A DNA stretch of 64,000 bases from Carallia brachiata. Its lineage: Eukaryota > Streptophyta > Magnoliopsida > Malpighiales > Rhizophoraceae. The translations under genes and the position numbers were made by a program. Below the pieces are notes generated by a model, which was given only the letters and a program-made list of their open reading frames with translations, had not been told where the DNA came from and searched no databases. Location of the stretch: positions 1,841,999 through 1,905,998 of the forward strand of contig JADCRB010000012.1 of NCBI GenBank assembly GCA_021464245.1, in the 5' to 3' direction. Positions 11,391-24,106 of this stretch are shown here, in pieces. The first letter of the stretch is position 1. Every line of letters starts with the position of its first letter.

Positions 11391-13857
11391 ATGTATAAAA
11401 ACCAGCTGCAAGAGTTGGCTCAACGAAGCTGCTTCAACCTGCCATCTTATTCATGTATAAGAGAAGGGCCAGATCATGCCCCTCGATTCAAAGCTACTGT
11501 CAACTTTAATGGAGAAACTTTCGAAAGCCCTACCTTTTGTTCTACTCTGAGGCAGGCAGAACATGCCGCGGCTGAAGTTGCTCTGAACACGCTTGCTAGC
11601 AGAGGACCTTCTAGAGCCTTAGCTGCTAGAGTTCTGGTGAGCATTTGATTTATTTTATCCATTTTTCTTTCCTTTCAGTTTTGGAAGATTTGTTTCTTCA
11701 ATCATTACTATATACCCGTTTAACATAGTCCCCTTTCACGGCAGCCATTCTTTGTTAGATTCCTATTACTGTTTTGTTTTGTAGTTTGTTACAACAGAAT
11801 TGATTCTGTGTAGAATGTTTGTGGTTCTTTTCTGTTACACAGGATGAAACTGGTGTCTACAAAAATTTACTTCAGGAGACTGCTCACAGGGCTGGCTTAA
11901 AGCTTCCAGTGTATACCACTATTCGTTCAGGACCTGGCCATGTTCCCATATTCTTATGCACAGTTGAGCTTGCGGGAATGAGCTTTAATGGTGAACCAGC
12001 TAGGACGAAGAAACAGGCTCAGAAGAATGCAGCGATGGCTGCTTGGTCTGCCTTAAAAAGAAGTATGGATATATTTTTATATGATGAAACTGTTTTCAGA
12101 GTGCCATAATTTGATTAGAATCAGATAACCACTGCTCCTTTGACCTTGAATCTATATGCATGTTATTACTATAAACTTGATACACTGGCTCATGCAAAAA
12201 CTTGCTGCAGAAAATTCTCTTGTGCAAAGTTGTTTTAGAAAATAAGCATGCTGATTCAAGTTGGCTGGTTCAGTGATGGCTATCATTCCCTACAAAATGC
12301 TTTTTTTTTTTAAAAAAATGGTTCCAATGTCTTGTGTTGTATGGTGCAACTCTTCAAAAGGTGTTTAATATGCAAGTAGTTCATGTGGGAGATAGCCCAC
12401 TGAGAAATGCCCAGGTGCGAGGCGGGGGAGGCCAGCAAGGGGTTATGCACGAGAATAGGGAGGGATTATAATTTATGTCTAGTCCATTTGATTTTTTTTT
12501 TTATAACGACTTATCTTTCTTTAAATTCTTATTTTATGGTGCTTGCAGGTTTCTTAAATTTTACTGGTTTGCTACAATTGTTTTCTGAATAATTGTTTCT
12601 GTAGTGGTTCAACGTGGCTCATCCTCCTCCAGTTTGCTGTCTTCTTCGGTGGAGACAAAAAAGGGCAATGAAGAACAAGAACAAGTTGTGGTTGCTCGCC
12701 TTCTTGCTTCCTTAAAGCCATCAGAGTCGAAGAATTCCAACCCAAAAGACTTACAATTTGCACAGGACAGGTTTATCCCTGTTTGTAGGCAGTTGACACC
12801 TACAACACCAAGTTTGTATACTATGCATTGCCAGGGCTGGGAAGACCACAGGTATTCCCCTGAAATGGCCATTTATCAAATGTGGCAGCAAGAACAATTG
12901 TTGCTGCTGCAAAACCATTTGTTAGCGCCTCATGTTCCACCCGCTCCACCTCCTGGTCCTCAAATTCTCCCTTATATGCACACTTTTCTCCCACAAGATT
13001 CCTGTCTATATTTTCCTGTTAGAGAACAAGAATCCATACCAGTAGGGCCCAGAATTACAATTGCCACATCAGCACCAGCGTTGTACTTTTCAGATCCCAT
13101 AGTCTCGGATCCGAGCAAGGGGAAGTCCACAGTGACTATTCAGGAGATACATGAGGAGAAAACAGATGAATCATCTGAATGCTCTCCATCAATAGTGCCA
13201 GATATCCCTGTTCTTGGCAACTTAAATCCCGAACAAAGATTCAAAGAATCAGTTCATGAGAAGGATAAACAGAAGATTGTTGGGCCGGAAAGCAATATTG
13301 AAAATGTGCAACTGGAAGAGAACCAAACAGGTATTTCTGGCTGGGCTTCCCAGGGGAGTTTATGTCCTGGGTATAAGCCTGTTGACTTTCAAGTGCAAAA
13401 TCCTCGTGGTTTTGGATATTCCACAGCTGCTCATCAGTATCCAACAAGATCAAGTTCACCTAGGAGCTACAGACCAGCTCCTGTAGTGACTAGAAATGTG
13501 GGACCTGCACCTTCATCTGCAGCATCTCCTCCAATCCACAATATAAGGCCTGTTTTTCCATTTCCCCGACCGCAAGATTTGGCTGCACGGATTGCCGCTC
13601 CACAAAGAATTAGAACAGGACTTCCCTCATATTCAGCTAGACCTCGGCCCCAAAGAATGGACATTGGTGGTTTACACCCCCGTTTGATGGCACCAGCCGT
13701 TCGAATAAGATCAGTGGTACCAGTCTGTTCTGCTCCACCACCAAGGAAAACACCAAGTTCTGGGCAGGAAGGGGCTTTCCCCAATCAAAATATCAAGGAT
13801 ACCGTGTCAGACGATTTGTCGAAAGCAAGCTCAGAGCTCGACAAACATCAAATTTAA
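11391..13857 (+). CDS. Double-stranded RNA-binding protein, plant DRB family (DRB2/3/5-like)
   Basis: Three coding exons, 11391-11636, 11843-12062 and 12605-13857, give 1719 nt or 572 aa. A non-coding leader exon probably ends at 10466 (CAG|GTGAGA) and is joined at 11389, two bases before the ATG. Residues 1-70 are dsRBD1 starting MYKNQLQELAQRS, essentially the DRB family N-terminus. Residues about 83-155 are dsRBD2 (DETGVYKNLLQE, KKQAQKNAAMAAW). The long third exon encodes a Pro/Ser/Arg-rich, probably disordered tail with no catalytic domain. Known for the family: DRB proteins partner Dicer-like enzymes and shape small-RNA and dsRNA pathways. The tail resembles the longer DRB members, but I cannot assign an exact ortholog. 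An upstream ATG-GCT-ATG-GCG-TGA mini-ORF at 10345-10359 would be in the leader if transcription starts before it. Confidence 0.92.
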
Positions 13858-15780
13858 GCAGATGTTAATCGTCCATCTGGATTTCCATTAGTTTATGCGC
13901 TTGAGTTGCTGCAGTGTCTGCACTTCTGCTGATGCATTTGAAAAGCAGTACGGAGGGGGAGAGTTCTTCAAATATTTAAGCATAAATTTGGAATCCATAT
14001 TCTTTAAGATATCTCGGGATTGGATCTCTGTACTTGATTTTATCGTGTCTAAATTCAAGGGGTTCAATCTAGTTACTCCATAAAGGATGAGATTGTATTG
14101 TACTTGGTTCTAATTCTATGAAGGAGATATGAAGTTTATAAAAACGAAAAGAGTTACGCTTATTCTGCATGTGACGAATGAGTTTCCGAATGCATAAAAA
14201 CGTTGTGGCAAGTGGAAACTTCTGCCATACTGTTAGGTTTTCATTCCTGGGAGGCAGTTATGCAAAAGATAAAAGGCCTTTGTCTATAAGGTCAACAACA
14301 GTCTGGTCAAGCATGAGGAAAGCTGTCTTTGAATTCTTAGATACAAAATCAATATTTCCACAAGGAAAATTGGTAATGGGATCTTAACCTATTTGCTTAA
14401 AGGATAAGAACCCACTTATCAACAATGATACTGGTGTGGCTGCATAATACATTTCGTTGGGAAGCTTTGATAAAATAGTTTTTGAGTTAGGTGATGCTGT
14501 GTAAGCCATGTACAGGTTTGGTTGGCCTAATCATTTTTTATCAGTTAGAAAGCAAGGGATTTGAATTTGATAGAATATGGTCTGTTTCTCAAACGTTGAA
14601 TTTCTTCTTTTCTTTTTTTCGTTTGGTACAAATTTAAAGCCATAATGAATAAGTTTGTTTGCGATTTGAATGTGAGTTTCATAAATAGGTGTTTGAACGA
14701 AGAGATTATCCTAACCAAGCAAACATCATGAAACTGTCTCTTTCCCCTTTTTTGTTGGTTCTTTATGCTTTTTTCTTTTTGGAATTTTTGTACATAGATC
14801 GCTTATATTCGTTCCGTCATAGATTGAATTTACGTCATACTGTTATATTTATTATTATTATATACATGATCTGGATCTTATTATTAATTATAATTAAAAA
14901 TTAAATAACTAAGTGTATATAATTATTCTTATAAATTTCACACAATCTTTTTTTCGAGTAGAACTTAAGAGTTCTATTTTTTTTAAATTAAAATATAAGA
15001 ATTTTAAAATAGAGATATCCTTCAAAAAATTATAATAATATAGTACGTAATTTCTAATATAGTTTATATTAATCAACTAAAACACTTACATATAATATTT
15101 TTATTTATTTTATTTAGGAGAATTTTGTAATATACTAATGAGTGTCAAATCATTACTTTATTTTCTATTGTTAATTATTATTATTATATGCTATTGTGGA
15201 AAATGTCTGTTACTTCATGGATTTGATACTCTCTAATTCTAAATGGCAAAAAAAAAAAAAAAAACATATGAATTGACTCTTTCTTCAATCTTTCCTTTTC
15301 GTTTGGCAAAAATTTCCATGACATTAATTTCTACTCCCAACTTCCTTTTTGTTTTTTCAGTAAATGGTCCCAACTTCTTACATCCCAATTCCCATGATGA
15401 ACCCACTAAATCAATCCCCCCTAAAAAAAAAAGAAAAAATACAAAAGTAAAACCCTTTTCTTTTCTCCCAAGAAGGAAAAGAAAACCCCATTAATTTAGG
15501 AATAAAAGCCATGATATGAGTGTGTGTGCGTGTGAGAGAGAGGCTGTGGGGATTTGACTTGGAGGTTGGAAGTAAGTAGGAACCCCCAAGGCAAACCAAA
15601 CTGATCTGCCACTCACTCTCTCTCTCTCCTTGTCTGAGAGAAGACCAAACAGGAATAGAAAGAAACCCAAAAGATCCAAAAGAGAGACACAAACAAACCA
15701 ATACTTAGTTGCTTGCAAACAAGGAATTGTTTGTTGATATTCATACAACAGTATATACTATTCTGTCTATTGTCCTTTTT
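13858..15780. other. DRB 3' flank and intergenic DNA up to the kinase leader
   Basis: The first about 700 bases are probably the DRB 3' UTR. AT-rich DNA with T tracts follows. Several short frames exist but none resembles a protein. A CT/GA-rich stretch at about 15530-15640 precedes the probable kinase leader exon. Confidence 0.5.
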
Positions 15781-15800
15781 TTCACTCAGATTTGTGCCAA

Positions 15801-16361
15801 GTAAGTGTATTTCCCTCTCTTACATCCATCACTTTCTTGAACTGTTTCGCTCTGTCTTAGGCTGTCTCTGTTCTTTCTAGATCAATTTTTCTTCCAAGCT
15901 TCAATTTTTGGCTTCAAGATTCCATCTTTAACTTTTTTTTTTTCTTATGTGTTCGCTATTTCCTCTTTTTCTCTTTGTTTCTCCCTCTGGGCTTATGTTA
16001 GATCATTTTTTACTTTAGCTTTCTGGTTAAAAATATGGAAGTCTTTAGATTCCAGAACATGGGTTTTCTGATTTGCATGTATTTATCTTCTTACATGCGT
16101 TGCAAGTTGCAACACTTGCCATCTTAGCCAATCTGGACTGTAAAGTTGATGACTTTTAGATCTTTTTTGACTTTTTTTTTTGGGAATATCTGAATCTGGG
16201 AAGTAACGATTTTGATTTGTATGTCATGATGTTCTGATGCAACTGACTGACTTGTGCTCTTCTAAATTTTGAATTTTGGACGTATTGGATCAGATATAAC
16301 AATAATTCGCATGAATTGGTTTAGTTGTTCTGTCCTTAGTGATTAATTTCTCGATTTGCAG
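15801..16361 (+). other. Probable 5' UTR intron of the CDK-like kinase
   Basis: A strong donor (CCAA|GTAAGT at 15800/15801) and a pyrimidine-rich acceptor (TTTGCAG ending 16361) bracket 561 bases of T-rich DNA between a CT-rich leader and the kinase ATG. No coding frame joins across it. Confidence 0.6.
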
Positions 16362-16399
16362 TGACTTAACTCCTATGTAAAGAGTAACCCATAAAGACC

Positions 16400-16475
16400 A
16401 TGTTGAGAAATGTGGCTTAAGTTGAAGAAATGGGGTGTGTTTTTGGGAGAGAGGTATCTTCAGGCCGTGTTATAG
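16400..16475 (+). promoter_or_regulatory. Two upstream ORFs at the kinase start
   Basis: In the leader just before the kinase ATG (16430), an ATG at 16400 opens a 6-codon ORF ending with TAA at 16420. A second ATG at 16410 opens a 21-codon ORF in another frame that runs across the main start and stops at 16475. Both could reduce translation of the kinase. This is read directly from sequence; the effect is inferred. Confidence 0.6.
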
Positions 16476-19400
16476 AGAATAAAGAGGTCAAGAACCTCAG
16501 TGTTGAATCAGATAGGAAATTGGAAAATGTTTCGGCGACCATCGATGACCCTAGTAGTGTTGTGGAGGATAAAAATGAGGATACTCTGAAGGAGGAGAAA
16601 GTGGATGGGGATAAAAAGCATAGAGGGGATAGGCGGAGGTCAAAATCAAATCGTCGGCTGAATGATCTGCGCAAGAATTTACATGGTGAACCGGTGGCAG
16701 CTGGTTGGCCGCCCTGGCTTTCAGCAGTGTGTGGGGATGCGCTTAGTGGCTGGATTCCACGACGGGCGGACACATTTGAGAAGATTGATAAGGTAAGTAT
16801 CATCTATGTAATATGCTTTTTTTTTAATCATTCAGCTGTATCAGTTATGGAACTGTCGTTATTTGAAATGCCTTCACTGTGTTTTATATGGAATGCCTGC
16901 TACAGATGTAGCACATTCATGTTCTGCAGTATGATGCTTCTTCCACTCTTATTTATTGTTTAACGTCAATGAAGTTTATTTGATTTGCTCCATTCTTGAT
17001 GGTAGATTGGATCTGGGACCTATAGCAACGTGTACAAAGCTAGAGATCTGTTAACAGGGAAGATTGTAGCCCTAAAAAAGGTTCGTTTTGATAATCTGGA
17101 ACCTGAGAGTGTGAAGTTCATGGCCAGAGAGATCCTCATTTTGCGGAAATTGGATCATCCGAATGTTGTAAAATTGGAGGGTTTAGTTACTTCGAGGATG
17201 TCATGTAGTTTATACTTAGTATTTGAGTACATGGAGCATGATTTAGCTGGACTTGCTGCAAGCCCAGCAGTAACTTTCACAGAGCCACAGGTTTGCTTCT
17301 AAACTAGTTTGTAATTAAATAAAGCACCTGGCTTAACTTCCTATGTGAGATAGCTATAGAACAAGAAATTCTCCTCAGCATTTCTGTGTTATTCACATTA
17401 CAGGTTAAATGTTACATGCACCAACTATTATCTGGGCTTGAGCACTGTCATAATCATGGTGTGCTTCATCGCGACATAAAGGGATCAAATCTTCTAATTG
17501 GCAATGATGGGATACTTAGGATTGCTGATTTTGGTTTGGCATCTTTCTTTGATCCAAATCACAAGCACCCTATGACTAGTCGAGTTGTTACTCTTTGGTA
17601 TCGACCTCCGGAGCTTCTTCTTGGAGCTACTGACTATGGTGTGGGGGTGGACCTTTGGAGTGCAGGTTGCATATTGGCTGAGTTATTAGCTGGGAAGCCC
17701 ATCATGCCTGGTCGTACAGAGGTAGCTATTTAATGTCGTTATGTATCATTATTTGTGCATCAGCGTCCACGTCCATATCTAATCTCCTTAGCTTTCTGCA
17801 TATATGTTGGTTGATACATACCTAGTCGATTAAATTTCTTAAATCTGAGGGAAATTAACCCATGTAGTGATACAGGCCGCAAAGCATGTCCTTGGGGGTG
17901 AAAGCTGTGAATATTTTGGTCCATCTAGAGAGGAGATGAATCTATTTTTGATTTGGATAAGCACAAGCACAAAGTGATAAAAAAAATGCAATGTGGAGTT
18001 GTTAAGTGAACCAACAAAGCCACGAATAGAGTGACAAATTAGATGAAAATTATTATTGGTGAACTTTGCAAGTAATGACCTTATCAACCTGTTTTGGTCT
18101 AATGAAGGCATTCTATGAAAAATGTAGATTGGAACTGTCATATGGTTAGTTATTGCTTTCCATCAATTTTTTTTCAGTTTTATGTGTGTTCCGTTAACTT
18201 TTTTGGTATATTGTTGTGAGGCTTCTTTTCTGTAATTTGTGCAATTGCAAAAGACTTAACTGTTACTGAATAAATCTTGGTTGCATGCCACGTTCTCATT
18301 TCTAATGGTAACATGTTCTGCAACATGTTAGGTAGAGCAATTACATAAGATATACAAGCTATGCGGTTCACCTTCAGACGAATATTGGAAAAAATCAAAG
18401 TTGCCAAATGCAACCTTATTTAAGCCTCGAGAACCTTACAAAAGATGCATAAGAGAGACATTTAAAGATTTCCCTCCATCATCTCTTCCTCTCATTGATA
18501 CACTTCTTGCTATTGATCCAGCAGAGCGTAAGACAGCGACAGATGCTCTAAGAAGTGAAGTAAGTAATGCCATCTCCAATTTTTTATTGCTCGTGGCGTT
18601 TCCATGTCCCATTCTAACCTTCATGTCTGTGTTGAGGCCTCTGGTCCCGAGATTCCCCTGTGGTGGACTTTGGCATATGATGACCATATGGGGAATGCAT
18701 TTTTGTATGTAACACTTTTGCCTATGCCTACTTTTGTTCAAATCTAGTTACCAGTACCATGTATAACTGCTCTGAATTTTAAGTGTTTATTTGTTCTATA
18801 ATGCACTGACTATAGCACTGCTTTTGGTTCATGTTAATAGCTAGACTTCTCGGAAATTTCATCCTTGCTTTCTAAATTTTGTTTAGTCTATACTCTATAT
18901 TGGTGTTCCTAAGCCTCTTTTGTAAATCCATTTTATTTTTCTCTATGCAGTTCTTCACAACAGAGCCATATGCTTGTGAGCCTTCTAGTATGCCAAAATA
19001 TCCCCCAAGTAAGGAGATTGATGCTAAACGGCGAGATGATGAAGCACGAAGGTGCCCTTTTGAAATCTCTCTCTCTCTCTCTCTCTCTCTGTCTAGCACA
19101 CACACACACACACAAAACTTCTGTTTGCCACCCACTTTTTTATTTTTTTGGGTTTTGTTTTAGAGGGGACTGGGTGGACTGGTGCGCTTTTGCATATGTG
19201 GGTCTATAGTTATGTGTAGCCATACATGTTTGTAGACTAAACATTTTACAATGTTTGTTTGTATACTGGTCAAGTACCCAACTTGAATCTTAAGAACTGT
19301 TTCTTATTAGCATTTTTGTTACGTTCTCGTTGTCCTTTGAGAACTGTTGTTGGCTAAATTATAGTCAGTTGATTGTGTAGACAAAGAGCTGCAGCTAAAG

Positions 19401-19963
19401 TGCAGGGCGATGCTGCAAAGAAACCTCGGACTCGTGATCGTTCTGCAAGGGCAATGCCCGCTCCTGAAGCCAATGCTGAAATTCAGTCTAATATTGATGT
19501 ACGTTAATAGTTTATTTCTGTAAATGCTCATTTGTATTTATGTTAGCTCGTCTCATGCCTAATAAAAAATCATAGTTTTGCTTACGCTGACGATTTAAAA
19601 ATAGTTTTGCTTACATTGTCCTGAGTTGATTATTGCACTGTTGTCATCGTGAAACAGAGAAGGCGCCTTATCACCCATGCAAACGCAAAGAGCAAGAGCG
19701 AAAAGTTTCCTCCACCGCACCAGGATGGAGCACTTGGCTATCCTTTGGGATCATCTCATCACATAGATCCTGCACTCGTTCCTCCCGATGTTCCATTTAG
19801 CACGACCTCATTCACCTATTCAAAAGACTCGATTCCATCGTGGTCAGGCCCTCTGGTTGACCCAGCCGGTGTTGGTGCTCCGAGGCGAAAGAAGGGTGCT
19901 GCGGGAAACCATAAAGACAAGTCTGGAGATATCTGGGCTAAAGGGAAGAAAAGCTTGGCTTAA
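16430..19963 (+). CDS. CDK-like Ser/Thr protein kinase (plant Cdc2-related, MGC N-terminus)
   Basis: Seven coding exons: 16430-16792, 17006-17290, 17404-17721, 18332-18559, 18951-19051, 19381-19498 and 19658-19963 (1719 nt, 572 aa). The start MGCVFG predicts N-myristoylation with palmitoylation, hence membrane attachment. A charged region of about 115 residues is followed by the kinase domain. It shows the glycine loop GSGTYSNVY (123-131), catalytic Lys 145, HRDIK with Asp 240, DFG at 258-260 and the CDK-type VTLWYRPPELLLG. The helix that is PSTAIRE in true CDKs is replaced by PESVKFMAREI, so cyclin pairing is not implied. The C-terminal about 170 residues (KSLA end) match the plant subfamily of At1g54610-type kinases, whose substrates are mostly unknown. 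Intron 5 begins almost directly with a CT/CA microsatellite. Confidence 0.93.
19065..19115. repeat. (CT)n-(CA)n compound microsatellite in kinase intron 5
   Basis: About 13 CT units followed by about 8 CA units start roughly 15 bases after the donor at 19051. It makes the intron rich in pyrimidines near its 5' end. Confidence 0.9.
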
Positions 19964-20354
19964 GTGGCTTGTGGACGCACGGAGAACAAGAGCAGAGAAA
20001 GCTATGTGGACTCTTCTCAGCTATTTGATGCATGCTCTTCAAAGCACCCGTCCTTGCTTCTTTACACGTATAGGTATACCAATTGTATGGTCAATTTTTT
20101 TTTTTTTTTTTGGGGCGAGGGGGTTGAAATCAAAATTTTCGTACTTTTTGTTCCATTTTAATTTTTTCATGGACGTAATAAAAATTTCGGTTACATCTGA
20201 CCATTTTCTAAATTTTGTGGTGTGAAGCCTCGTGCATTAAGAACACCCATATTCCATATGTGATTATTCTTTAGCTTTGTTTTTGGAATTTCTTTTGGAG
20301 TTTCATTCTTTTTGTTTGTGTTTTTTGGTCTATTTGTGATAGCAAGCCTTTTTT

Positions 20355-21500
20355 TTCAATTGCTTTCATGTCCTGAGTTTGGCAGACAAATGTCATTTTC
20401 TTGATTAAATTGCGTACTCTTGTTTTCCGTCTTTAACTTGGTTCTTGTACCTGACCCTGCAGACATTTTTTCTTTCCTTTTTTTTGATGGATCAGTTAAG
20501 CTTAATTTAATTGGCTGGTTCTACTTGTCTTTTTTGTGTTAAGGTCAAGTTAGATTTACTAATAACTTAAAAAGTGTATAATACTAAATTATGAGAAATG
20601 GGTATTTTGTGTTTTTAAGTTTTCTTTTATATTTTTCATGTGTCAAAAAAATGGAAAAGTAAAGATTGCGGTCCCTCATAAAGAGGTACTAAGATTGCGG
20701 TCCGGCATACACTAATGCCGTGTCAGCCGTGGCTCGACACGACCTCAAATTCGTAATATTGTACACAGGGTTCGTTCACCACTTAGACCACTAAAATGAT
20801 GGTCGTTGTTCCGTCCTCTATTCCAAGGGAAGAGTGGCGGGTTTCACAACTGGGCAAAGGACAAATGTGTATCTTGATAAGTTAATATTGAGCAAATACT
20901 ATACCTGTTCATTTTTCCAGTTCGGGCCCATTGATTTGGAGCTTTTGGACTGCAGCTTATTTCGTTTGGGGTAGTGGACAAAAAACGGGGGACGAGAACT
21001 GTCAGATTTCTTAATATGCTTAGATCCACTAGGATTCTTTGGTAAACGAATTGTTTATCCACTAACTAATTAATGCTTAGGAGTGGATTACAATTATGAG
21101 AGTTTCTCATATTAGCATTACAATTATGTTTTGGGGCCACCACCATAAAATTGACCCAAATTCAGCCATGTAATGTTGTAAGAAAGTGATTGCTCAAACA
21201 AATGTGGTAAGAAAGTGTATTTTAAGTGGATGTTTATCCTTTTTTCTGTTTGTTACGAGATAGGCCGAAAGGTTGAGAAAAAAAAAAAAATAGACTCACT
21301 AGAATAGAAAATCAAGAAATTTTAACAAAGTGTTTTAACAAAACCGATTATATAAGACGCACGGATTTTCCTTAAATTTCTTCAGTTACTAACTTGAGAT
21401 ATTAGGTGAATTTAAGGTTCTAAAATTTTATCGTTCACAGATATTGGGAGTCCGATTGGGAAACCACCAGCACTTCCAAAACCTCCAAACTAAATATTAA
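20355..21500. repeat. Repeat R, copy 1
   Basis: First of three diverged copies of a non-coding segment; the others are about 23625-25745 and 26280-27715. Shared landmarks are 'gtgtataatactaaattatgag', a stretch around 'ggcccattgat', 'gtggacaaaaaa', 'ttggtaaac' and 'taattaatgcttaggagtgg'. This copy has none of the foldback insertions found in copy 2. It lies just after the kinase 3' end and before the first Gly/Pro-rich gene. Confidence 0.75.
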
Positions 21501-21724
21501 AATTATAAAAATGTTCTACTGATAATACTATAACACAAGTTTTTGATGAACTATTACACGTACACAATCAAAAGCGATTATTTTGTGAAGGAACAGTTGG
21601 TTTGAATGGTAGGTTTAGAAGAGAAGGTTAAAAGTATTAGGTAAAAAGACTGGATTGGAAAGTGCGAGACAACTTCCATGAGAATAGACGTATCTTGATG
21701 CTTCCACCCTAAGGAAATTCTTAT

Positions 21725-21730
21725 TATAAA
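21725..21730 (+). promoter_or_regulatory. TATA box of Gly/Pro-rich gene copy 1
   Basis: TATAAA lies 139 bases before the ATG, in a block conserved in copy 2 (28495-28500, 136 bases before its ATG). Confidence 0.55.
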
Positions 21731-21868
21731 TCATAGATCACATTCATAATAGTTCTCTCACTTTATTTTGCTATTCCGTTTGCTAACAAATTCTCTTACC
21801 GGTGGGTGGTGGGCAGTAAGGTGGTGGCAGCGGCATTTCCGGCATAGTCATTTGAAGTCCACTCGGCA

Positions 21869-22611
21869 ATGGGACCTGGAGGACCCGGACCACCTGGACC
21901 GCCCGGATGGGGGCCGGCACCACCCGGACCACCCGGTATTTTTTGTGGCATTGGTGACTTCATTGGTTCTTGGTAAGTGACATCTAACTGGTTTTTTCCG
22001 TAGATAATTTCAAATACTTTCGTTTTTTTTTTAAAATTTTCAAGCTTTTGTTTTGGGTTTTCATTTTGTTGGGTTTCCTCATCACACATTGGTAATAGCT
22101 AAATGGAATTTCTCAAAGAAAAGTGTGTTTTTTTTTTAATTTTTTTTGTGAGAATGCATATAGGAATACATATAATCCATTACCTGGTGCTCTGTTTGAA
22201 TTAAGTGCAAATGCAGCGTAAGAGACCCTGTAAATAACTCAGAATTTACTTTAAAAGAAATTCTCTATCGTAAAAAAAAAAGATATGTATATATATATAT
22301 ATATGAAATCTATTAATCATTAAATCTGATGATAAAAATGTATTGATAGAACTCATATAAATAGTCTTTCTGTAAATGGAAAAGAAACACTTAATATGCT
22401 TAATCATCTTCTATTATTGTTGTAAAGTACAAAGTCTCCGTGCAGTAATAAAGGGCTGACAAATAATGAATAAGCTATTAGTGCATTGTCACCCTAATTT
22501 GCCCTAATTGTGTCTTGCAGCTTCAACTTTTTGTGCTGTTGCTGGTTATTGAGGGACTGCTTTGGTGGCCCAGGAGGACCACCCGGCCCATTCGGACCTC
22601 CTCACCCATGA
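21869..22611 (+). CDS. Small Gly/Pro-rich, Cys-rich-core protein, tandem copy 1
   Basis: Two exons, 21869-21972 and 22521-22611, joined within a Cys codon, give 64 aa. An in-frame TAG precedes the ATG, fixing the start. Residues 1-23 are GPGGPGPPGPP-type. The middle holds FIGSCFNFLCCCWLLRDC, hydrophobic and Cys-rich. The tail is GGPGGPPGPFGPPHP. The middle could be a lipid-modified or membrane-inserted segment between two Gly/Pro arms. Similar small Gly/Pro-rich plant proteins exist but I know no function. Compared with copy 2 the motif before the core reads FCGIG instead of CGGLC, so one Cys is lost (6 against 7). Both splice sites are conserved between copies, which supports expression. Confidence 0.72.
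22281..22304. repeat. (TA)n microsatellite
   Basis: Short TA run inside the intron of the first Gly/Pro-rich gene. Confidence 0.8.
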
Positions 22612-23749
22612 TCGGTTGCATGCCACTGTACGAGTCGTCCCTCATTCCTGTGCTACCCCGTTGACTTTATTTTTTTGTACCACTTTAATGTAATAAATCA
22701 GGTGACTGTTTGATGAAATGTTGTGGTTTCCAGCACATTATGAGATTTTTCCCTTTTCCATATGCTGATGAATGTGACCCATCTAGGTTTTTCAGTAATG
22801 CCAACACTGTTTATTTTTCTCTTCTCTTCTGTAAAGTAACGTAAAAATTATTTTATTATAATTTAATAATTATGATTTAGAATTAAAAAAACAATCCCCC
22901 TGTTAAAATAAAAATAAACGTTGAAGCAGTTATTTTGTTTTGGTTGAGAGAAGAGGATCAGTATCAACTTCAATAGGGTTTTCTGCCAGTATCCCTGGTT
23001 TGTCTGTTTTCTGCATATGGAAGACATATATGCAATCTACAATCAAATGGGGAAATAACATTGCAATCAGGACCACGTCAGTCTCCAGGTTCCAGGTTCT
23101 TTTCTCCTGAAACTAAAACCAAAAAATGAATGATAAACAATACTGTAAAAGCAACACAACGCAAAATAAAAAATTGAGTATTAAAGATTGCTTCTTTAAA
23201 ACTCTAATAATGAGGCACACAGAGAGAAAGAGAGAGGGTGAGAGGATCCCAAAATACTGAAGCAAAAATGAAATTCCTGCAATGAGTATGATAGATAACA
23301 AGAAAAGAGAAAAAGACTCCAAATCTGATGCCAAATTCAAGAAAAGATATAAAAGATGCTTTCTAAAAAGAGAACAAAGTCAAGAAATCCTGTCATGGAA
23401 AAACAAAATGAAGGAACAGAAAATATTAAATTCAAATTGTGAGAGTGTTAAACAGCCGAGAAATCAAATGTTGAGCTCGAGAGATTTCGTAAAAAGATAT
23501 TAGACAAAGAAAAAAGCTATCAAATTACAAGCGGAAGAACAGGAAAGTAAGAAGCAGAATTACAAACCTCTCGGACAAAAAGAGCCGTTGGCTTTAAGAA
23601 TCTCTCTTTGCCGCTTGTTTTTTCTATCGCTTTCATGACCATAGTTTGCCAGACAATTTCATTTTCTTGATTAAAATTGGTGACTCTTGTTTTCCGTCTT
23701 TATCTTGGTGCTGCTGATACTTGACCCTGAAGACATTTTTTTTTTTTTT

Positions 23750-24106
23750 TTAATATACAAGCACCAACTTTATTTAAAATAACAAATCTAGTACAAATTT
23801 TAAAAAGTAACAAATCTAATACCAACTTTACATATGATAACAAATCTAGTACGTAATGATTTTATATGAATAAAATCTGTCAGTTTCAATGACAGATTTA
23901 TAAAAATATGTCTGTTTCGATAATATAATAATCATATAAGTTAGTATCATATCATTGAAACAGATAAATTCTGTTCAAAAAATTTTACAATATACTAGAT
24001 TTGTTATCATATGTAAAATTGGTATTAGATTTGTTACTTTTTAAAATTAGTATTAAATTTGTTATTTTAATTAAAATTGGTGTTAAATTTGTATATTAAC
24101 CTTTTT
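23750..24106. mobile_element. MITE-like foldback element, family 1, copy a
   Basis: The first about 100 bases and the reverse complement of the last about 100 are nearly identical (both begin TTAATATACAA and repeat AACAAATCTA-type blocks). The element interrupts repeat R at a T run that is continuous in copy 1. A second family member is at about 37795-38266. It has no coding capacity. The poly-T target hides any target-site duplication. Confidence 0.8.

Larger units (their letters stand above)
21555..23618. repeat. Duplicated segment D, copy 1
   Basis: Aligns along its length with about 28330-30775, including promoter, both exons of the Gly/Pro-rich gene, the 3' flank and a trailing piece homologous to the minus-strand array (compare 44680-45200). 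The match ends at about 23618, where repeat R copy 2 begins. Confidence 0.8.

Noticed and set aside
11474..13784. Several minus-strand frames of 60-105 codons across the DRB gene
   Set aside because: They mirror conserved plus-strand coding exons and have no independent support.
21796..22089. Minus-strand frame rich in Gly/Pro, collagen-like
   Set aside because: GGA/CCA-rich DNA gives Gly/Pro repeats on both strands; the plus-strand reading has a conserved start, intron and stop in both copies.
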